Source: Ruegeria sp. ANG-R (GTDB lineage Bacteria > Pseudomonadota > Alphaproteobacteria > Rhodobacterales > Rhodobacteraceae). From it: a DNA stretch of 64,000 bases. Each line of letters opens with the position of its first letter. Position 1 is the first letter of the stretch. The position numbers were made by a program, and so were the translations under genes. The notes below the pieces were generated by a model that searched no databases, was not told the origin of the DNA, and was given only the letters and a program-made list of their open reading frames with translations. Shown here one piece after another: positions 36,553-46,070 of the stretch. Location: the NCBI RefSeq assembly GCF_000813985.1, contig NZ_JWLJ01000001.1, positions 360,453 through 424,452 of the forward strand, given 5' to 3'.

Positions 36553-37312
36553 GTTTCCGCCCTCTGAACTGTTCAACGTCGCGGGACGGGTGGCCTGTGT
36601 CACCGGCGCCAGCTCTGGTCTTGGTCGTCGTGCGGCCGAGGTGCTGGCGCGTGCGGGTGCGTTGGTTGTCGCCGTCGCGCGGCGCGCCGACATGCTCGAT
36701 GAGTTGTGTTCCGGCACAGATGGAGAACTCAGGGCGGTTCAGGGTGATGTGGCGGATCGGGGGGCAATTGACGATCTTGTTCAGCAGATCTGCGCAGGGT
36801 TCGGCCCGCCCGATATCGTGATCCATGCTGCGGGCCTTAACACGAGAGAAGACGCAGATGCTGTCTCTGCCGAAGGCTGGGATGCGACCATCGCGGTGAA
36901 CCTTACGGCTCCGTTTTTTCTAAGTCAGAAGCTGGTCCCCGGGATGCAACGGAAGGGGTGGGGACGGATTGTGAATTTCGCGTCACTACAGTCCTTTCGC
37001 GCCTTTCCCGGCGGCATCGCCTATGGCGCCAGCAAAGGCGGTGTGGCGCAACTGACCCGCGCCATGGCGCAGGCCTGGTCCAAAACAGGTGTCAACATCA
37101 ACGCGCTGGCGCCGGGTTTTTTTGAAACCGAGCTTACCGCAGCGGTTTTCGCTGACGAGCAGCGTGCGGCCCGCAACGCCACACAAACCTGTATTGGCAG
37201 GAACGGTGAGCCTGAAGACCTCGACGGGCCGCTGCTTTTCTTATGTTCCGAAGCGTCGCGATACGTGACCGGACAAGTACTGATGCTGGATGGGGGGTAT
37301 ACGGCGAAATGA
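36545..37312 (+). CDS. hpsO: Short-chain dehydrogenase, probable DHPS 2-dehydrogenase
   Basis: 255 residues from the ATG at 36545, overlapping the end of hpsN. Cofactor motif TGASSGLG near residue 20, catalytic Ser in NFASLQS and YGASK (Tyr-x3-Lys) near residue 160; C-terminal VTGQVLMLDGG is typical of the family. With the next gene it should interconvert DHPS enantiomers through the 2-oxo compound, so that HpsN receives the R form. I assign hpsO rather than hpsP by gene order only. Confidence 0.82.
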   Translation: MAEFPPSELFNVAGRVACVTGASSGLGRRAAEVLARAGALVVAVARRADMLDELCSGTDGELRAVQGDVADRGAIDDLVQQICAGFGPPDIVIHAAGLNTREDADAVSAEGWDATIAVNLTAPFFLSQKLVPGMQRKGWGRIVNFASLQSFRAFPGGIAYGASKGGVAQLTRAMAQAWSKTGVNINALAPGFFETELTAAVFADEQRAARNATQTCIGRNGEPEDLDGPLLFLCSEASRYVTGQVLMLDGGYTAK

Positions 37313-38289
37313 AGGCGCTGGTTTACGATGGGCCCGAGACCATTGACTACCGAGATGTACCCGAGCCTGCCCCGGCTTTGAACGAGCAGCTCATACGGGT
37401 GAGCGCGGCGGGCATATGCGGCTCAGACATGCACGCTTATCTTGGGCATGACGATCGACGACCGGCCCCTCTCATTCTTGGGCACGAAGCGGCTGGCGTA
37501 ATTGTAGGGGGCGCACGCGATGGCGAACGTGTCACCATCAATCCTCTGGTCAGCTGTGGTGAATGTAATGCCTGCAAAGTAGGGCGCGAAAACCTGTGTC
37601 CAAACAGGCAGATCATTTCGATGCCGCCACGCGAAGGGGCGTTCGCGCAATTCGTCGCGATGCCTGACAACAATCTGATAACTGTGCCGGACGATTTTCC
37701 TTTGTCCAAAGCAGCCCTTGCCGAACCGCTTGCGGTCAGCTGGCACGCCGCACGTTTGGGGCTTCAGACACTGCACAATTCGCTGGAAAGACGTGCTATG
37801 GTTATAGGTGGCGGTGCGATCGGATTGGCGGCGGCTCTGGCCTTGAAAGCGATGGGCTTTGAAACCGTGTCGGTTCTGGAGCCCAATCCAGTACGGCGCG
37901 ACTTCCTGAAACGGAGATGCGGAGTAAAGGCAATTGATCGCGCCGATGACGCTGTCCCACTTGTGGTAGACGCCGTTGGCTATGCGGCGACCCGTGCTGC
38001 AGCCTCGGGGCTGGTCTCTCCCGGCGGTGCGATTATTCACATTGGCTTGGGCGAAGATACAGGAGGTCTGGATATCCGCCGGATGACCCTGCAGGAAATC
38101 ACTTTCTCGGGCACCTACACCTATACCAGAACCGATTTTCGAGACACGGCACACGCGATGTTCGACGGGCGCCTCGGACCTCTCGACTGGATCGAATCCC
38201 GGCCTCTGTCCGAAGGGGCATTGGCCTTTCAGGATATCAGATCCGGCGCAGTTGCAGCGCCAAAGACAATTCTCATTCCCAATGACTGA
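37309..38289 (+). CDS. hpsP: Zinc-type alcohol dehydrogenase, probable second DHPS 2-dehydrogenase
   Basis: 326 residues starting at the ATGA overlap with the previous stop. Catalytic zinc ligands are in GICGSDMH and LGHEAAG; the structural zinc cysteines are in CGECNACKVGRENLC; the NAD site is VIGGGAIGLAAAL near residue 165. It belongs to the medium-chain family. It likely acts with the SDR as a DHPS racemase by oxidation and reduction at carbon 2. The symbol is by order and context. Confidence 0.82.
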   Translation: MKALVYDGPETIDYRDVPEPAPALNEQLIRVSAAGICGSDMHAYLGHDDRRPAPLILGHEAAGVIVGGARDGERVTINPLVSCGECNACKVGRENLCPNRQIISMPPREGAFAQFVAMPDNNLITVPDDFPLSKAALAEPLAVSWHAARLGLQTLHNSLERRAMVIGGGAIGLAAALALKAMGFETVSVLEPNPVRRDFLKRRCGVKAIDRADDAVPLVVDAVGYAATRAAASGLVSPGGAIIHIGLGEDTGGLDIRRMTLQEITFSGTYTYTRTDFRDTAHAMFDGRLGPLDWIESRPLSEGALAFQDIRSGAVAAPKTILIPND

Positions 38290-38307
38290 CCTTCAAGGAG
38301 AAACCAA

Positions 38308-38598
38308 ATGGCAGAAATCCCGCACCTTCTTGTGCACGAGCGTGACGACAATGTCGGCGTGGTCGTGGTTGAGGGGCTGACCGCTGGCACAGACATGCTG
38401 TGTTGCATCACGCATGACAATTCGACCTTCCGCATGACCGCAGGGGCGGATGTCCCGATTGGCCACAAGATCGCACTTGCCGATCTGAAAACTGGTGACA
38501 CCGCCATGAAGTATGGTGAGGACATCGGCAAGATCATCGCTGACATCCCCAAGGGGGATCATGTCCACACCCACAACTGCAAAACCAAACGCTGGTAA
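38308..38598 (+). CDS. suyA: (R)-sulfolactate sulfo-lyase small subunit
   Basis: 96 residues, a SAF-domain protein like the N-terminal part of altronate dehydratases ([33 protein letters not shown], ending in [11 protein letters not shown]). AAGGAG lies upstream of the ATG. With SuyB it splits (R)-sulfolactate into pyruvate and sulfite in the cytoplasm. It begins 18 bases after the zinc dehydrogenase stop and is followed by suyB after 10 bases. Confidence 0.92.
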   Translation: MAEIPHLLVHERDDNVGVVVVEGLTAGTDMLCCITHDNSTFRMTAGADVPIGHKIALADLKTGDTAMKYGEDIGKIIADIPKGDHVHTHNCKTKRW

Positions 38599-38608
38599 GG
38601 AGCGCAAG

Positions 38609-39790
38609 ATGGCATCGAAGTATTCCAACATGACCGTCAAAGCATATCGGCGGGAAAACGGTCGGGTCGGCGTTCGCAATCACGTGGTGATCCTGCCGGT
38701 AGACGACATCTCGAACGCTGCGTGCGAGGCTGTGGCAAACAACGTCAAAGGCTCGATGGCTTTGCCACATGCCTATGGACGGTTGCAGTTTGGTGAGGAT
38801 CTGGAGCTGCATTTCCGGACCATGATTGGCACTGGCGCCAATCCGAATGTCGCTGCTGTTGTGGTGATCGGGATCGAACCGGGTTGGACCAAGCGCATCG
38901 CTGACGGCATCCGTGAGACCGGTAAACCTGTTGCCGAATTCTCGATCGAACAGAATGGCGATTTTGAAACCATCCGGGCCGCTAGCTGGAAAGCCAAAGA
39001 GTTCGTGCACTGGGCCACCGAACTGCAGCGGGAAGAGTGCAATATTTCCGAGCTTTGGGTTTCGACCAAATGTGGAGAAAGCGACACGACAACCGGACTG
39101 GGCTCGTGCCCGACGGTCGGTAACATGTATGACAAACTGCTACCCGAAGGGATCACAGGCTTTTTCGGCGAAACCTCTGAAATTACAGGGGCAGAGCATA
39201 TCTGCCAGAAACGAGCCGTGAACGAGGAAGTCGGTGAGCGCTGGTATCAGATGTGGAAAGCGTATCAGGATGACGTGATCTTTGCGCATCAGACGGATGA
39301 CTTGTCTGACAGTCAGCCAACTAAGGGCAATATCGAAGGCGGCCTGACCACAATTGAAGAGAAGGCGCTGGGGAACCTGGAAAAGATCGGTCGTACGTCC
39401 AAGTACATCGATATTCTTGAACCGGCGGAAGCGCCGCAATCCGGGAACGGGCTGTATTTCATGGATTCGTCTTCGGCCGCGGCCGAGTGTGTCACGTTAA
39501 TGGCGGCAGGAGGCGCGGTCATCCATACCTTCCCGACCGGTCAGGGTAACGTGGTCGGCAACCCGATCGTTCCGGTCATCAAGATTACCGCCAACCCGCG
39601 CACTGTACGCACCATGAGCGAACATATCGACGTTGACGTTTCAGGTATCCTGCGCCGTGACATGACGATTGATGAGGCCGGAGATGCGCTGATCGAAATG
39701 ATCTGCCGCACCGCCAATGGCCGCAATACCGCGGCAGAAGCGCTTGGCCATCGCGAATTCTCCATGACCAAGCTGTACCGCAGTGCATAA
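38609..39790 (+). CDS. suyB: (R)-sulfolactate sulfo-lyase large subunit
   Basis: 393 residues from the ATG at 38609 (AAGGAG upstream). Altronate-dehydratase-like large subunit with [16 protein letters not shown] at the start, the Cys-containing [20 protein letters not shown] near residue 150 and [18 protein letters not shown] near residue 315. It provides the metal-dependent lyase core that releases sulfite and pyruvate. It ends the operon, with a strong hairpin 7 bases after the stop. No sulfite exporter or sulfite dehydrogenase gene is present in this window. Confidence 0.93.
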   Translation: MASKYSNMTVKAYRRENGRVGVRNHVVILPVDDISNAACEAVANNVKGSMALPHAYGRLQFGEDLELHFRTMIGTGANPNVAAVVVIGIEPGWTKRIADGIRETGKPVAEFSIEQNGDFETIRAASWKAKEFVHWATELQREECNISELWVSTKCGESDTTTGLGSCPTVGNMYDKLLPEGITGFFGETSEITGAEHICQKRAVNEEVGERWYQMWKAYQDDVIFAHQTDDLSDSQPTKGNIEGGLTTIEEKALGNLEKIGRTSKYIDILEPAEAPQSGNGLYFMDSSSAAAECVTLMAAGGAVIHTFPTGQGNVVGNPIVPVIKITANPRTVRTMSEHIDVDVSGILRRDMTIDEAGDALIEMICRTANGRNTAAEALGHREFSMTKLYRSA

Positions 39791-39797
39791 CCGTACA

Positions 39798-39825
39798 GCC
39801 GGGCGCCACGCTTTTGGCGCCCGGC
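39798..39825 (+). terminator. Hairpin after the DHPS operon
   Basis: Perfect 11-base arms GCCGGGCGCCA and TGGCGCCCGGC with a 6-base loop, 7 bases after the suyB stop. No U run follows, so it may work with Rho or mainly as an mRNA end protector. Confidence 0.75.
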
Positions 39826-39986
39826 AAATGCTCTGTCCGTTTGCGACTGCATTGGCGATACCGGGTGCAGAGTTCGACGAGTGCCAGTCTCACGCCGCAA
39901 CCCCGTGCAAGACGTGGCTATTTTGACCACGCTTGCGAAGCCGGACCATGCCCGCGACGGTAGATTTGAACAACGAGGAACAGCAC

Positions 39987-40394
39987 ATGCCTAACCACAT
40001 CCTTATCCCTGTTGCTCTGGATCACGAAAGTCTGGCCAGACAAAAGCTTGAGGTCGCAAGACGGTTGTTGGACGATGGGGGCCGGATCACTCTGCTGACA
40101 GTGCTCGAAGAGATTCCGGGCTTCGTGGCCGAGTTCGTAACGGTAAAAGAAGCCAACCATCTGACTGAAAGCGTGAAGTCCAAACTTAGGGAAATAGCTG
40201 CAGATGAAAAGGATATCGCGATCGATGTCATCTCGGGCAAAGCCGGCGTGCGTATTCCTGAATATGCGGCAAAAGCCGGTGTGGACCTGATTGTTGTCGG
40301 GTCACAAAAACCTGGTGCGACCGGGTATTTCCTGGGATCGACCGCTTCACGGATCGTTCGCCGGGCCGATTGTGCGGTCTATGTGCTCAGATAG
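39987..40394 (+). CDS. Universal stress protein (UspA family)
   Basis: 135 residues from the ATG at 39987 with GAGGAAC upstream. The product shows the Usp nucleotide-binding signature G-x2-x-G-x9-GS (GSQKPGATGYFLGSTASRIV) near the C-terminus, suggesting an ATP-binding type. Usp genes often accompany TRAP transporters in marine bacteria and can bind their regulatory nucleotides; here a hairpin separates it from suyB, so it may have its own promoter. Role inferred. Confidence 0.88.
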   Translation: MPNHILIPVALDHESLARQKLEVARRLLDDGGRITLLTVLEEIPGFVAEFVTVKEANHLTESVKSKLREIAADEKDIAIDVISGKAGVRIPEYAAKAGVDLIVVGSQKPGATGYFLGSTASRIVRRADCAVYVLR

Positions 40395-40538
40395 CGCGAA
40401 TGCAGATCGGTCTCGAACAGGATCACTCATGATCTTATGCCCGAAACGCTTTATTTGCCGTGCCAGGGTCGTCGTGGCGCGCCCGTGATCGAAGTTGGCA
40501 GCGCAAGACGCAGTGTAGAATACGAATTTTGGAAGCAG

Positions 40539-40613
40539 TGGTAGCCCGTAGGGGAATCGAACCCCTCTTTCCAGGTTGAAAACCTGGCGTCCTAACCGAT
40601 AGACGAACGGGCC
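40539..40613 (-). tRNA. tRNA-Glu (anticodon TTC), copy 1
   Basis: 75 bases including an encoded CCA. On the minus strand it has acceptor arms GGCCCGT and ACGGGCT, an anticodon stem CCAGG/CCTGG enclosing TTTTCAA (anticodon TTC, Glu) and a T-loop GGTTCGATTCC. It is identical to the copy exactly 100 bases to the right. Confidence 0.96.
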
Positions 40614-40638
40614 ATCTAAGAACTGGCGCAAGCATAAA

Positions 40639-40713
40639 TGGTAGCCCGTAGGGGAATCGAACCCCTCTTTCCAGGTTGAAAACCTGGCGTCCTAACCGAT
40701 AGACGAACGGGCC
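40639..40713 (-). tRNA. tRNA-Glu (anticodon TTC), copy 2
   Basis: Same 75 bases as copy 1, also with encoded CCA and anticodon TTC. It is transcribed first on the minus strand; the 25-base spacer between the copies has no promoter-like sequence, so both are probably made from one transcript and cut apart. Confidence 0.96.
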
Positions 40714-40822
40714 ACGCTGGCTTGTGGAGGGCCTTTTACGGATAACCCAGCACCCCCGCAAGACGAAAAACGCAAGGCTATGAAAGTTTTTTGGGCCTTT
40801 TGGCGGGAATGAGAATTTGTAC

Positions 40823-42565
40823 TCAGTCGGCTTCCGCCGCGTCTTCCAGCCGAAGTTGTACACTTTGCCGTCCGCCCCAGGAGTTAACCTCAAGCCGTCC
40901 GGCGAAATGGAACCGTGCGCCGCCGTGGTTGGACAAGCGATTACCCAGTGGACCATCGAACGCTCCGAAGGCGATTGCGTCCAGACCACCGGACATACCA
41001 TCCGACAGTGACAGCTTCAGATGAGACTCTCCCACGCGCTTTGCAAAGCGCACCTGCAGATCGGGCAGGGCGTAGCGCGGGGCAGGGGCTCCGGCACCGA
41101 ACGGCCCCGCCTGATCGATCTGCTCGATCAAATCGACCCTGGCGGCCCCGGGCATCAGCGCCCCGTCCAGCTTCAGGTCTGCTGGGCCGCTTTGCCCCGC
41201 GCCCTGCTTTGCCAGCAACTCTGACAGACGCGCCATCGCGGGCTCCAGTTGGTCGCGCATTACTGTCAGGCCCGCAGCCATCTTGTGGCCTCCGCCCTTG
41301 ACCAACAGCCCTTCGGAGGCAAGGCGCTGAATCGAAGCCCCCAGATCTACGCCCGAGACCGAACGACCCGAACCTTTGCCCTCTTCCCCGTCAAACCCAA
41401 TAACGACAGCAGGCCGGTTCGCGGTCTCTTTCAACCGCGATGCTACGATGCCGACAACGCCCGGATGCCACCCGTCACCCGCAGCCCAGACAAGCGGCGC
41501 ATCCAGTCCGCGTTCGTCGGCCTGCGCCAGCGCCGCAGCGCGGACTGTGTTTTCGATCTCGCGCCGTTCGGAGTTTAACGCGTCCAGTCGTTCTGACAGG
41601 GCTTCGGCTTCGGTGACCGAGTCGGTGCTCAGCAACCGTGCGCCCAGATCTGCCTGCCCAATGCGCCCGCCCGCGTTCACGCGCGGCCCAAGCAGAAATC
41701 CAAGATGATAGCTATTGGGGGCGGTATCCATCCGTGCCACATCCGAAAGCGCGACCAATCCCGGCCTTTGCCTTTGGGCCATGACTTTCAGCCCTTGCCG
41801 AACCAGAGCCCGGTTGGCCTCGATCAGCGGAGCGACATCCGCCACCGTGGCCAGTGCTACCAGATCGAGCATCGCCATCAGGTCCGGCCCTTTGGCTCCG
41901 GCCTCGCGGAGTTGGCGGCCAGCCTCGACCAGCATCAGAAACACCACGGCAGCGGCGCAGAAATATCCCAGATCGCCGCTCTCATCCTGCCGGTTCGGGT
42001 TCACCACTGCCACGCAGTCAGGTAATGTTTCTCCGCCCAGATGGTGATCCAGAACGATCACATCCGCACCTTTGGCAGCAGCGATGGGTTCGTGGCTGAG
42101 TGTCCCGCAATCCACGCAGATGATCAGGTCATGGCTTGAGGCCAATTCCCGCATGGCGGGGATATTTGGCCCGTATCCCTCATCAATCCGGTCGGGCACA
42201 TAGAGTGTCGCGGCAAGCCCCATCTGGCGCAGCCACACCAACAACAGCGCCGCCGAACTGCCCCCGTCCACATCATAATCTGCGAATACTGCAATCTTCT
42301 GCCGATTACGCACGGCCTCGAGAAACCGCGTGGCGGCGACCTCCATATCCTTCATCGAACGCGGATCGGGCAGCAACTCCTTCAGCTTGGGCTCCAGAAA
42401 ACCCCTTGCTTCCATGACCGGGACGCCGCGCCGCGCCAATACCTGACACACGGCGCGCGGCAGATCGGTCTGCTGGGCCATCATCTCAGCCGACCGCTCG
42501 ACGTCGATCGGGGGTCCAACCCAGCGCCGCCCCGTCAATGATTGCTCAACACCTAGAAACGCCAC
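40823..42565 (-). CDS. recJ: Single-stranded-DNA-specific exonuclease RecJ
   Basis: 580 residues from a GTG start with GAGGTGAG upstream. DHH-family motifs: ADYDVDG near residue 95, CVDCG near 150, LDHHLGG near 172 and a C-terminal DHHA1 region with VKGGGHKMAAGLT. It degrades single-stranded DNA 5' to 3' in recombination and mismatch repair. It lies downstream of glpX on the same strand, with a 91-base gap holding a hairpin. Confidence 0.95.
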   Translation of the reverse strand: MAFLGVEQSLTGRRWVGPPIDVERSAEMMAQQTDLPRAVCQVLARRGVPVMEARGFLEPKLKELLPDPRSMKDMEVAATRFLEAVRNRQKIAVFADYDVDGGSSAALLLVWLRQMGLAATLYVPDRIDEGYGPNIPAMRELASSHDLIICVDCGTLSHEPIAAAKGADVIVLDHHLGGETLPDCVAVVNPNRQDESGDLGYFCAAAVVFLMLVEAGRQLREAGAKGPDLMAMLDLVALATVADVAPLIEANRALVRQGLKVMAQRQRPGLVALSDVARMDTAPNSYHLGFLLGPRVNAGGRIGQADLGARLLSTDSVTEAEALSERLDALNSERREIENTVRAAALAQADERGLDAPLVWAAGDGWHPGVVGIVASRLKETANRPAVVIGFDGEEGKGSGRSVSGVDLGASIQRLASEGLLVKGGGHKMAAGLTVMRDQLEPAMARLSELLAKQGAGQSGPADLKLDGALMPGAARVDLIEQIDQAGPFGAGAPAPRYALPDLQVRFAKRVGESHLKLSLSDGMSGGLDAIAFGAFDGPLGNRLSNHGGARFHFAGRLEVNSWGGRQSVQLRLEDAAEAD

Positions 42566-42584
42566 ATCTCACCTCATGCACCAA

Positions 42585-42608
42585 GGCCGGACCCCTTCGG
42601 ACCCGGCC
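42585..42608 (-). terminator. Hairpin in the glpX-recJ gap
   Basis: GGCCGG / CCGGCC arms extended by wobble pairs to about 10 base pairs around a 4-base loop. There is no clear U run in the minus direction, so it is a weak terminator or attenuator between glpX and recJ. Confidence 0.5.
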
Positions 42609-42656
42609 TCTTCATCTTTTTACAAATACTCTCGCCGAAGGTAGCTGCGCAAGCCG

Positions 42657-43640
42657 CTATGCGCCGTTATGGGGCCACATCGGGGTGCGATAAGACATCC
42701 GCCGGACCGAGCCCGTCTTCGAGCGCATCAACAGCGTCGTCGTCTCGACCCAGCCCGGCTCGCGCTTGATACGTGGCAGCAGCGAACCACCGGTTACGCC
42801 GGTGGCGGCAAAGATCACGTCTGCGGTCACCATCTCGTCGCGCGCGTAGACGCGGTCGAGATCGGTGATGCCCGCCTTGGCAGCGCGGCCGCGTTCGTCA
42901 TCGTTGCGGAACAGCAGGCGGCCGAAAATCTGCCCTCCCATGCATTTCAGAGCGGCGGCGGCCAGAACGCCCTCGGGGGCGCCGCCCTGACCCATGTACA
43001 TGTCGATGCCTGTAACTTCGCTTTCGGCGCAATGCATCACACCCGCAACGTCGCCATCGGTGATCAGGCGGATCGAGGCTCCGGTGGCGCGAACCTCTGC
43101 GATCATCGCTTCATGGCGGGGACGCTCCAATATGCAAACGGTGATATCGGCAGGCTCGCACCCTTTGGCTTTAGCCAACGCTTCGACACGTTCGCGCGGG
43201 CTCATGTCCAGATTGACGACGCCCTCAGGGTAGCCCGGCCCGATGGCGAGCTTGTCCATATACACGTCCGGCGCGTGCAGCATCGAACCGCGCGGGCCCA
43301 TTGCGATGACGGTCAGGGCATTGGGCATATCCTTGGCGGTCAGGGTCGTGCCCTCAAGAGGGTCCAGCGCGATATCCACACCGGGGCCGTTGCCGGTCCC
43401 AACCTCTTCGCCGATATAAAGCATCGGCGCTTCATCGCGTTCGCCTTCACCAATGACGACGACGCCTTCGATATCCAGCAGGTTCAGCTGTTCCCGCATT
43501 GCATTGACGGCGGCCTGATCGGCAGCTTTCTCATCACCCCGGCCAACCAGCGAGGCAGATGCCAGCGCGGCCTGTTCCGCCACACGTGCAAGGCCCAGAG
43601 ACAACAGGCGGTCGTTGAAATCGATCTTGGCAGCGTTCAT
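42657..43640 (-). CDS. glpX: Class II fructose-1,6-bisphosphatase
   Basis: 327 residues from the ATG at 43640 (AAAGGA upstream); 14 further codons upstream have no support. Metal and substrate motifs of GlpX: GEGERDEAPML near residue 65, DPLEGTTL near residue 93, ITDGDVAG near residue 190 and GGAPEGVLAAAAL near residue 215. It removes the 1-phosphate of fructose 1,6-bisphosphate in gluconeogenesis. It follows hom on the same strand after 71 bases. Confidence 0.95.
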   Translation of the reverse strand: MNAAKIDFNDRLLSLGLARVAEQAALASASLVGRGDEKAADQAAVNAMREQLNLLDIEGVVVIGEGERDEAPMLYIGEEVGTGNGPGVDIALDPLEGTTLTAKDMPNALTVIAMGPRGSMLHAPDVYMDKLAIGPGYPEGVVNLDMSPRERVEALAKAKGCEPADITVCILERPRHEAMIAEVRATGASIRLITDGDVAGVMHCAESEVTGIDMYMGQGGAPEGVLAAAALKCMGGQIFGRLLFRNDDERGRAAKAGITDLDRVYARDEMVTADVIFAATGVTGGSLLPRIKREPGWVETTTLLMRSKTGSVRRMSYRTPMWPHNGA

Positions 43641-43711
43641 CTTCGAAAATCCTTTGGTCAGCTCAGGCGTTCTATCCGGCATAGCCCGCGCGCAGCACAG
43701 GCTGCAAGGGG

Positions 43712-44998
43712 TCAGACCTGCTCGATGCGCAGGGCAACGGGTTCCCCGGCCACCACATCGGTAGCGCGCAGGCCATCCAATGCATGGTCGAGCGTGGTCC
43801 GTGTGGTTTTGTGTGTCACGATCAGCACGGGCGCGGTGCTTTCGGTGTGTCCGTACTGGCGCATCCGGTCGATGGAAACACCGGCATCCCCCAGGATGGC
43901 GGCGACCTTGGCCAGGGCGCCGGGTTTGTCCAGTAGTCCGAGCCGCAGATAATAGGGCGCGGGCAGGCCGGTGACGGCCGGCGCGGCCTCTTGCAGCGAT
44001 GTGGCAGGGCGGCCAAATGTCGGGACGTGCAGGCCGCGCGCCAGATCGCAGACGTCGCCCATCACTGCGCTGGCCGTAGGGCCTTCACCCGCGCCGGGGC
44101 CACGCAGGACAATCTGTTCAACCGCATCCCCATCCAGCACGACCATATTGGTTCCGCCCTCCAGCTGACCCAACGGAGAATCGCTCGGCACCAAACAAGG
44201 CTGCATCCGCTGTTCCAAACCCCGTGCAGTGCGCTGTGCAACGCCCAACAGTTTGATGCGATACCCCATGTCGTGGGCCTGATGGATGTCATCGAGGCTA
44301 ATCTGCTGAATACCCTCGATCTCGATCCCGTCGAAATTCGGCTTTGTCCCGAATGCAATCGAAGACAGCAGTGCCAGTTTATGCGCCGCGTCGATGCCGC
44401 CCACGTCCAGATTGGGGTCGGCCTCGAGATAGCCCAACTGAGCGCATTCCTCGAACAGGGCGTTGTACCCCAATTCCTGCGATTGCATCCGGGTCAGAAT
44501 GTAGTTGCAGGTGCCGTTCATCACGCCCATGACGCGGGTGATTTCATTGCCGGCCAGCCCCTCGGTCAGGGATTTGATAACCGGGATGCCGCCAGCGACG
44601 GCGGCCTCGAACCGAATGACGCGACCTGCGGCTTCGGCCTTTTCGGCCAATTCCTGACCATGGATCGCCAGCAGCGCCTTGTTCGCGGTGACGACATCCT
44701 TGCCACGCGCCAAAGCGGCTTCTACGGAAGCCTTGGCAGGCCCGTTCTCGCCGCCCATCAGTTCGACAAAAACATCAACATCATCGCGCTTGGCCAAGGC
44801 AACCGGATCGGTCTCCCAAGCGTAATCCGATAGGTTTACGCCGCGATCTTTGGTGGCATCACGGGCAGAGACAGCGGTGATTTCGATGGTGCGCCCGGTG
44901 CGGGCCTGCAGCAGATCGGCATGGCGGCGCACGATTTTGACCACGCCTACGCCAACCGTTCCCAATCCGGCAATTCCAAGCCTCAGCGCCTGTGTCAT
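43712..44998 (-). CDS. hom: Homoserine dehydrogenase
   Basis: 428 residues. N-terminal Rossmann motif GIAGLGTVGVGVV, the catalytic region GGIPVIKSLTEGLAGNEI near residue 155 and GYLEADPNLDVGGIDAAHKL near 185, and a C-terminal ACT domain (about 345-425) that usually binds threonine for feedback control. It makes homoserine for threonine and methionine synthesis. The start has AAGGGA upstream. It is the first gene of a hom-glpX-recJ run on the minus strand. Confidence 0.95.
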   Translation of the reverse strand: MTQALRLGIAGLGTVGVGVVKIVRRHADLLQARTGRTIEITAVSARDATKDRGVNLSDYAWETDPVALAKRDDVDVFVELMGGENGPAKASVEAALARGKDVVTANKALLAIHGQELAEKAEAAGRVIRFEAAVAGGIPVIKSLTEGLAGNEITRVMGVMNGTCNYILTRMQSQELGYNALFEECAQLGYLEADPNLDVGGIDAAHKLALLSSIAFGTKPNFDGIEIEGIQQISLDDIHQAHDMGYRIKLLGVAQRTARGLEQRMQPCLVPSDSPLGQLEGGTNMVVLDGDAVEQIVLRGPGAGEGPTASAVMGDVCDLARGLHVPTFGRPATSLQEAAPAVTGLPAPYYLRLGLLDKPGALAKVAAILGDAGVSIDRMRQYGHTESTAPVLIVTHKTTRTTLDHALDGLRATDVVAGEPVALRIEQV

Positions 44999-45126
44999 TC
45001 CCTTGGGTCCTTTCTGCTCGCAATACCGCCCGCGATGGCGACGTGTCCTTTGCGCGCTGCCTTAGCGGGTTAAGGGCAGGGGTGCAATCCGTCTAATCTT
45101 TCGGTGTCTTTGGTTCGGACGAAATC

Positions 45127-45375
45127 TTACTCAATCTCGACGTTTTGCAGCGCCTCGGCCTTTTTTGCCAACGCTTCGCTGCGTGTTGTCAGATCTTCTT
45201 CAACCTCTGCCGCCTCACTGACCGGGTCCGTGGGGGGGCCAAGGGCCGGGTCCAGAGCAATGAGCTTGGGGTAGGGCGCCTTACGCAAGGCGGCGGTTTC
45301 GCTGCCTTCAAGCTCGGGGATATTGGCGCAGCCTGCGGTGGCCAGCATAAGGAGTATCGGCGGCAAAAACTTCAT
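45127..45375 (-). CDS. Small lipoprotein of unknown function
   Basis: 82 residues from the ATG at 45375 with AAAGG upstream; 34 further upstream codons lack a ribosome site and would run into the TetR gene. The N-terminus is a lipoprotein signal with lipobox LATAGC (Cys about residue 15). The rest is short, proline- and glutamate-rich, ending in a helix (EEDLTTRSEALAKKAEAL). I do not recognise a family. It is divergent from the TetR gene. Confidence 0.72.
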   Translation of the reverse strand: MKFLPPILLMLATAGCANIPELEGSETAALRKAPYPKLIALDPALGPPTDPVSEAAEVEEDLTTRSEALAKKAEALQNVEIE

Positions 45376-45475
45376 CGCGGACCTTTGGGTTGCGGCGTGT
45401 GTCCCGTGATGCACGTTTTGCCGGATTGGTTCAAGCGGGCTTCTATCTGAACGCCTGTTCATATAAGGTGGTGAC

Positions 45476-46063
45476 ATGGCGCGTACACAAGGCTCTCATT
45501 CCGACATTACCGGCCCTCGCATCCGCGAGGCGGCGCTGGGTCTATTTGCCCGTCATGGTTACGCCGCAGTATCGATGCGGCAGATCGCGGGTGAGGTCGG
45601 GGTGCAGGCGGGCGCTCTCTACAATTACACCCCTGACAAGCAGAGCCTGCTGTTTCGTCTGATGCGCGATCACATGCAGGACCTGCTTGCGGCCTATGAC
45701 GATCTGGATCGGCCGGGCGATCCGCAGGAGGCTCTCCGCCAGTTTGTCGGATTTCACATCCGGTTTCACCTGCAGCGCCCTGATGAGGTGTTCATCGCCT
45801 ATATGGAGCTGCGCAATCTGACGTCTGAGAATTTCACCGAAATCGAGGCGCTCCGCCGCCTTTACGAGGACTCGCTGGAGAATATCCTGCGCAAGGGCCA
45901 GAAATCGGGTCAATTCTCGGTCACCGATACCAAGATCACCACATTGGCGGTGATCGCCATGCTGAACGGCGTAATCACCTGGTATCGCAGCGGCGGGCGG
46001 TTGTCGCTTGATGAAGTTGAGCAGGTGTATTGGGACATGGTGCGCAGGGCAGTCTCTGCCTGA
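45476..46063 (+). CDS. TetR family transcriptional regulator
   Basis: 195 residues. N-terminal helix-turn-helix at about 15-60 (AALGLFARHGYAAVSMRQIA, then ALYNYTPDKQSLLF). The ligand-binding part resembles regulators of acyl-CoA or branched-chain pathways only in general pattern, so no effector is proposed. It is divergent from the lipoprotein gene (100-base gap) and ends 7 bases from the convergent pirin gene. Confidence 0.9.
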   Translation: MARTQGSHSDITGPRIREAALGLFARHGYAAVSMRQIAGEVGVQAGALYNYTPDKQSLLFRLMRDHMQDLLAAYDDLDRPGDPQEALRQFVGFHIRFHLQRPDEVFIAYMELRNLTSENFTEIEALRRLYEDSLENILRKGQKSGQFSVTDTKITTLAVIAMLNGVITWYRSGGRLSLDEVEQVYWDMVRRAVSA

Positions 46064-46070
46064 CCGGCCC

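Noticed and set aside
40539..40713. tRNA-Glu pair as an integration site
   Set aside because: Both copies are complete, flanks hold housekeeping genes, and no integrase or partial tRNA repeat is seen.
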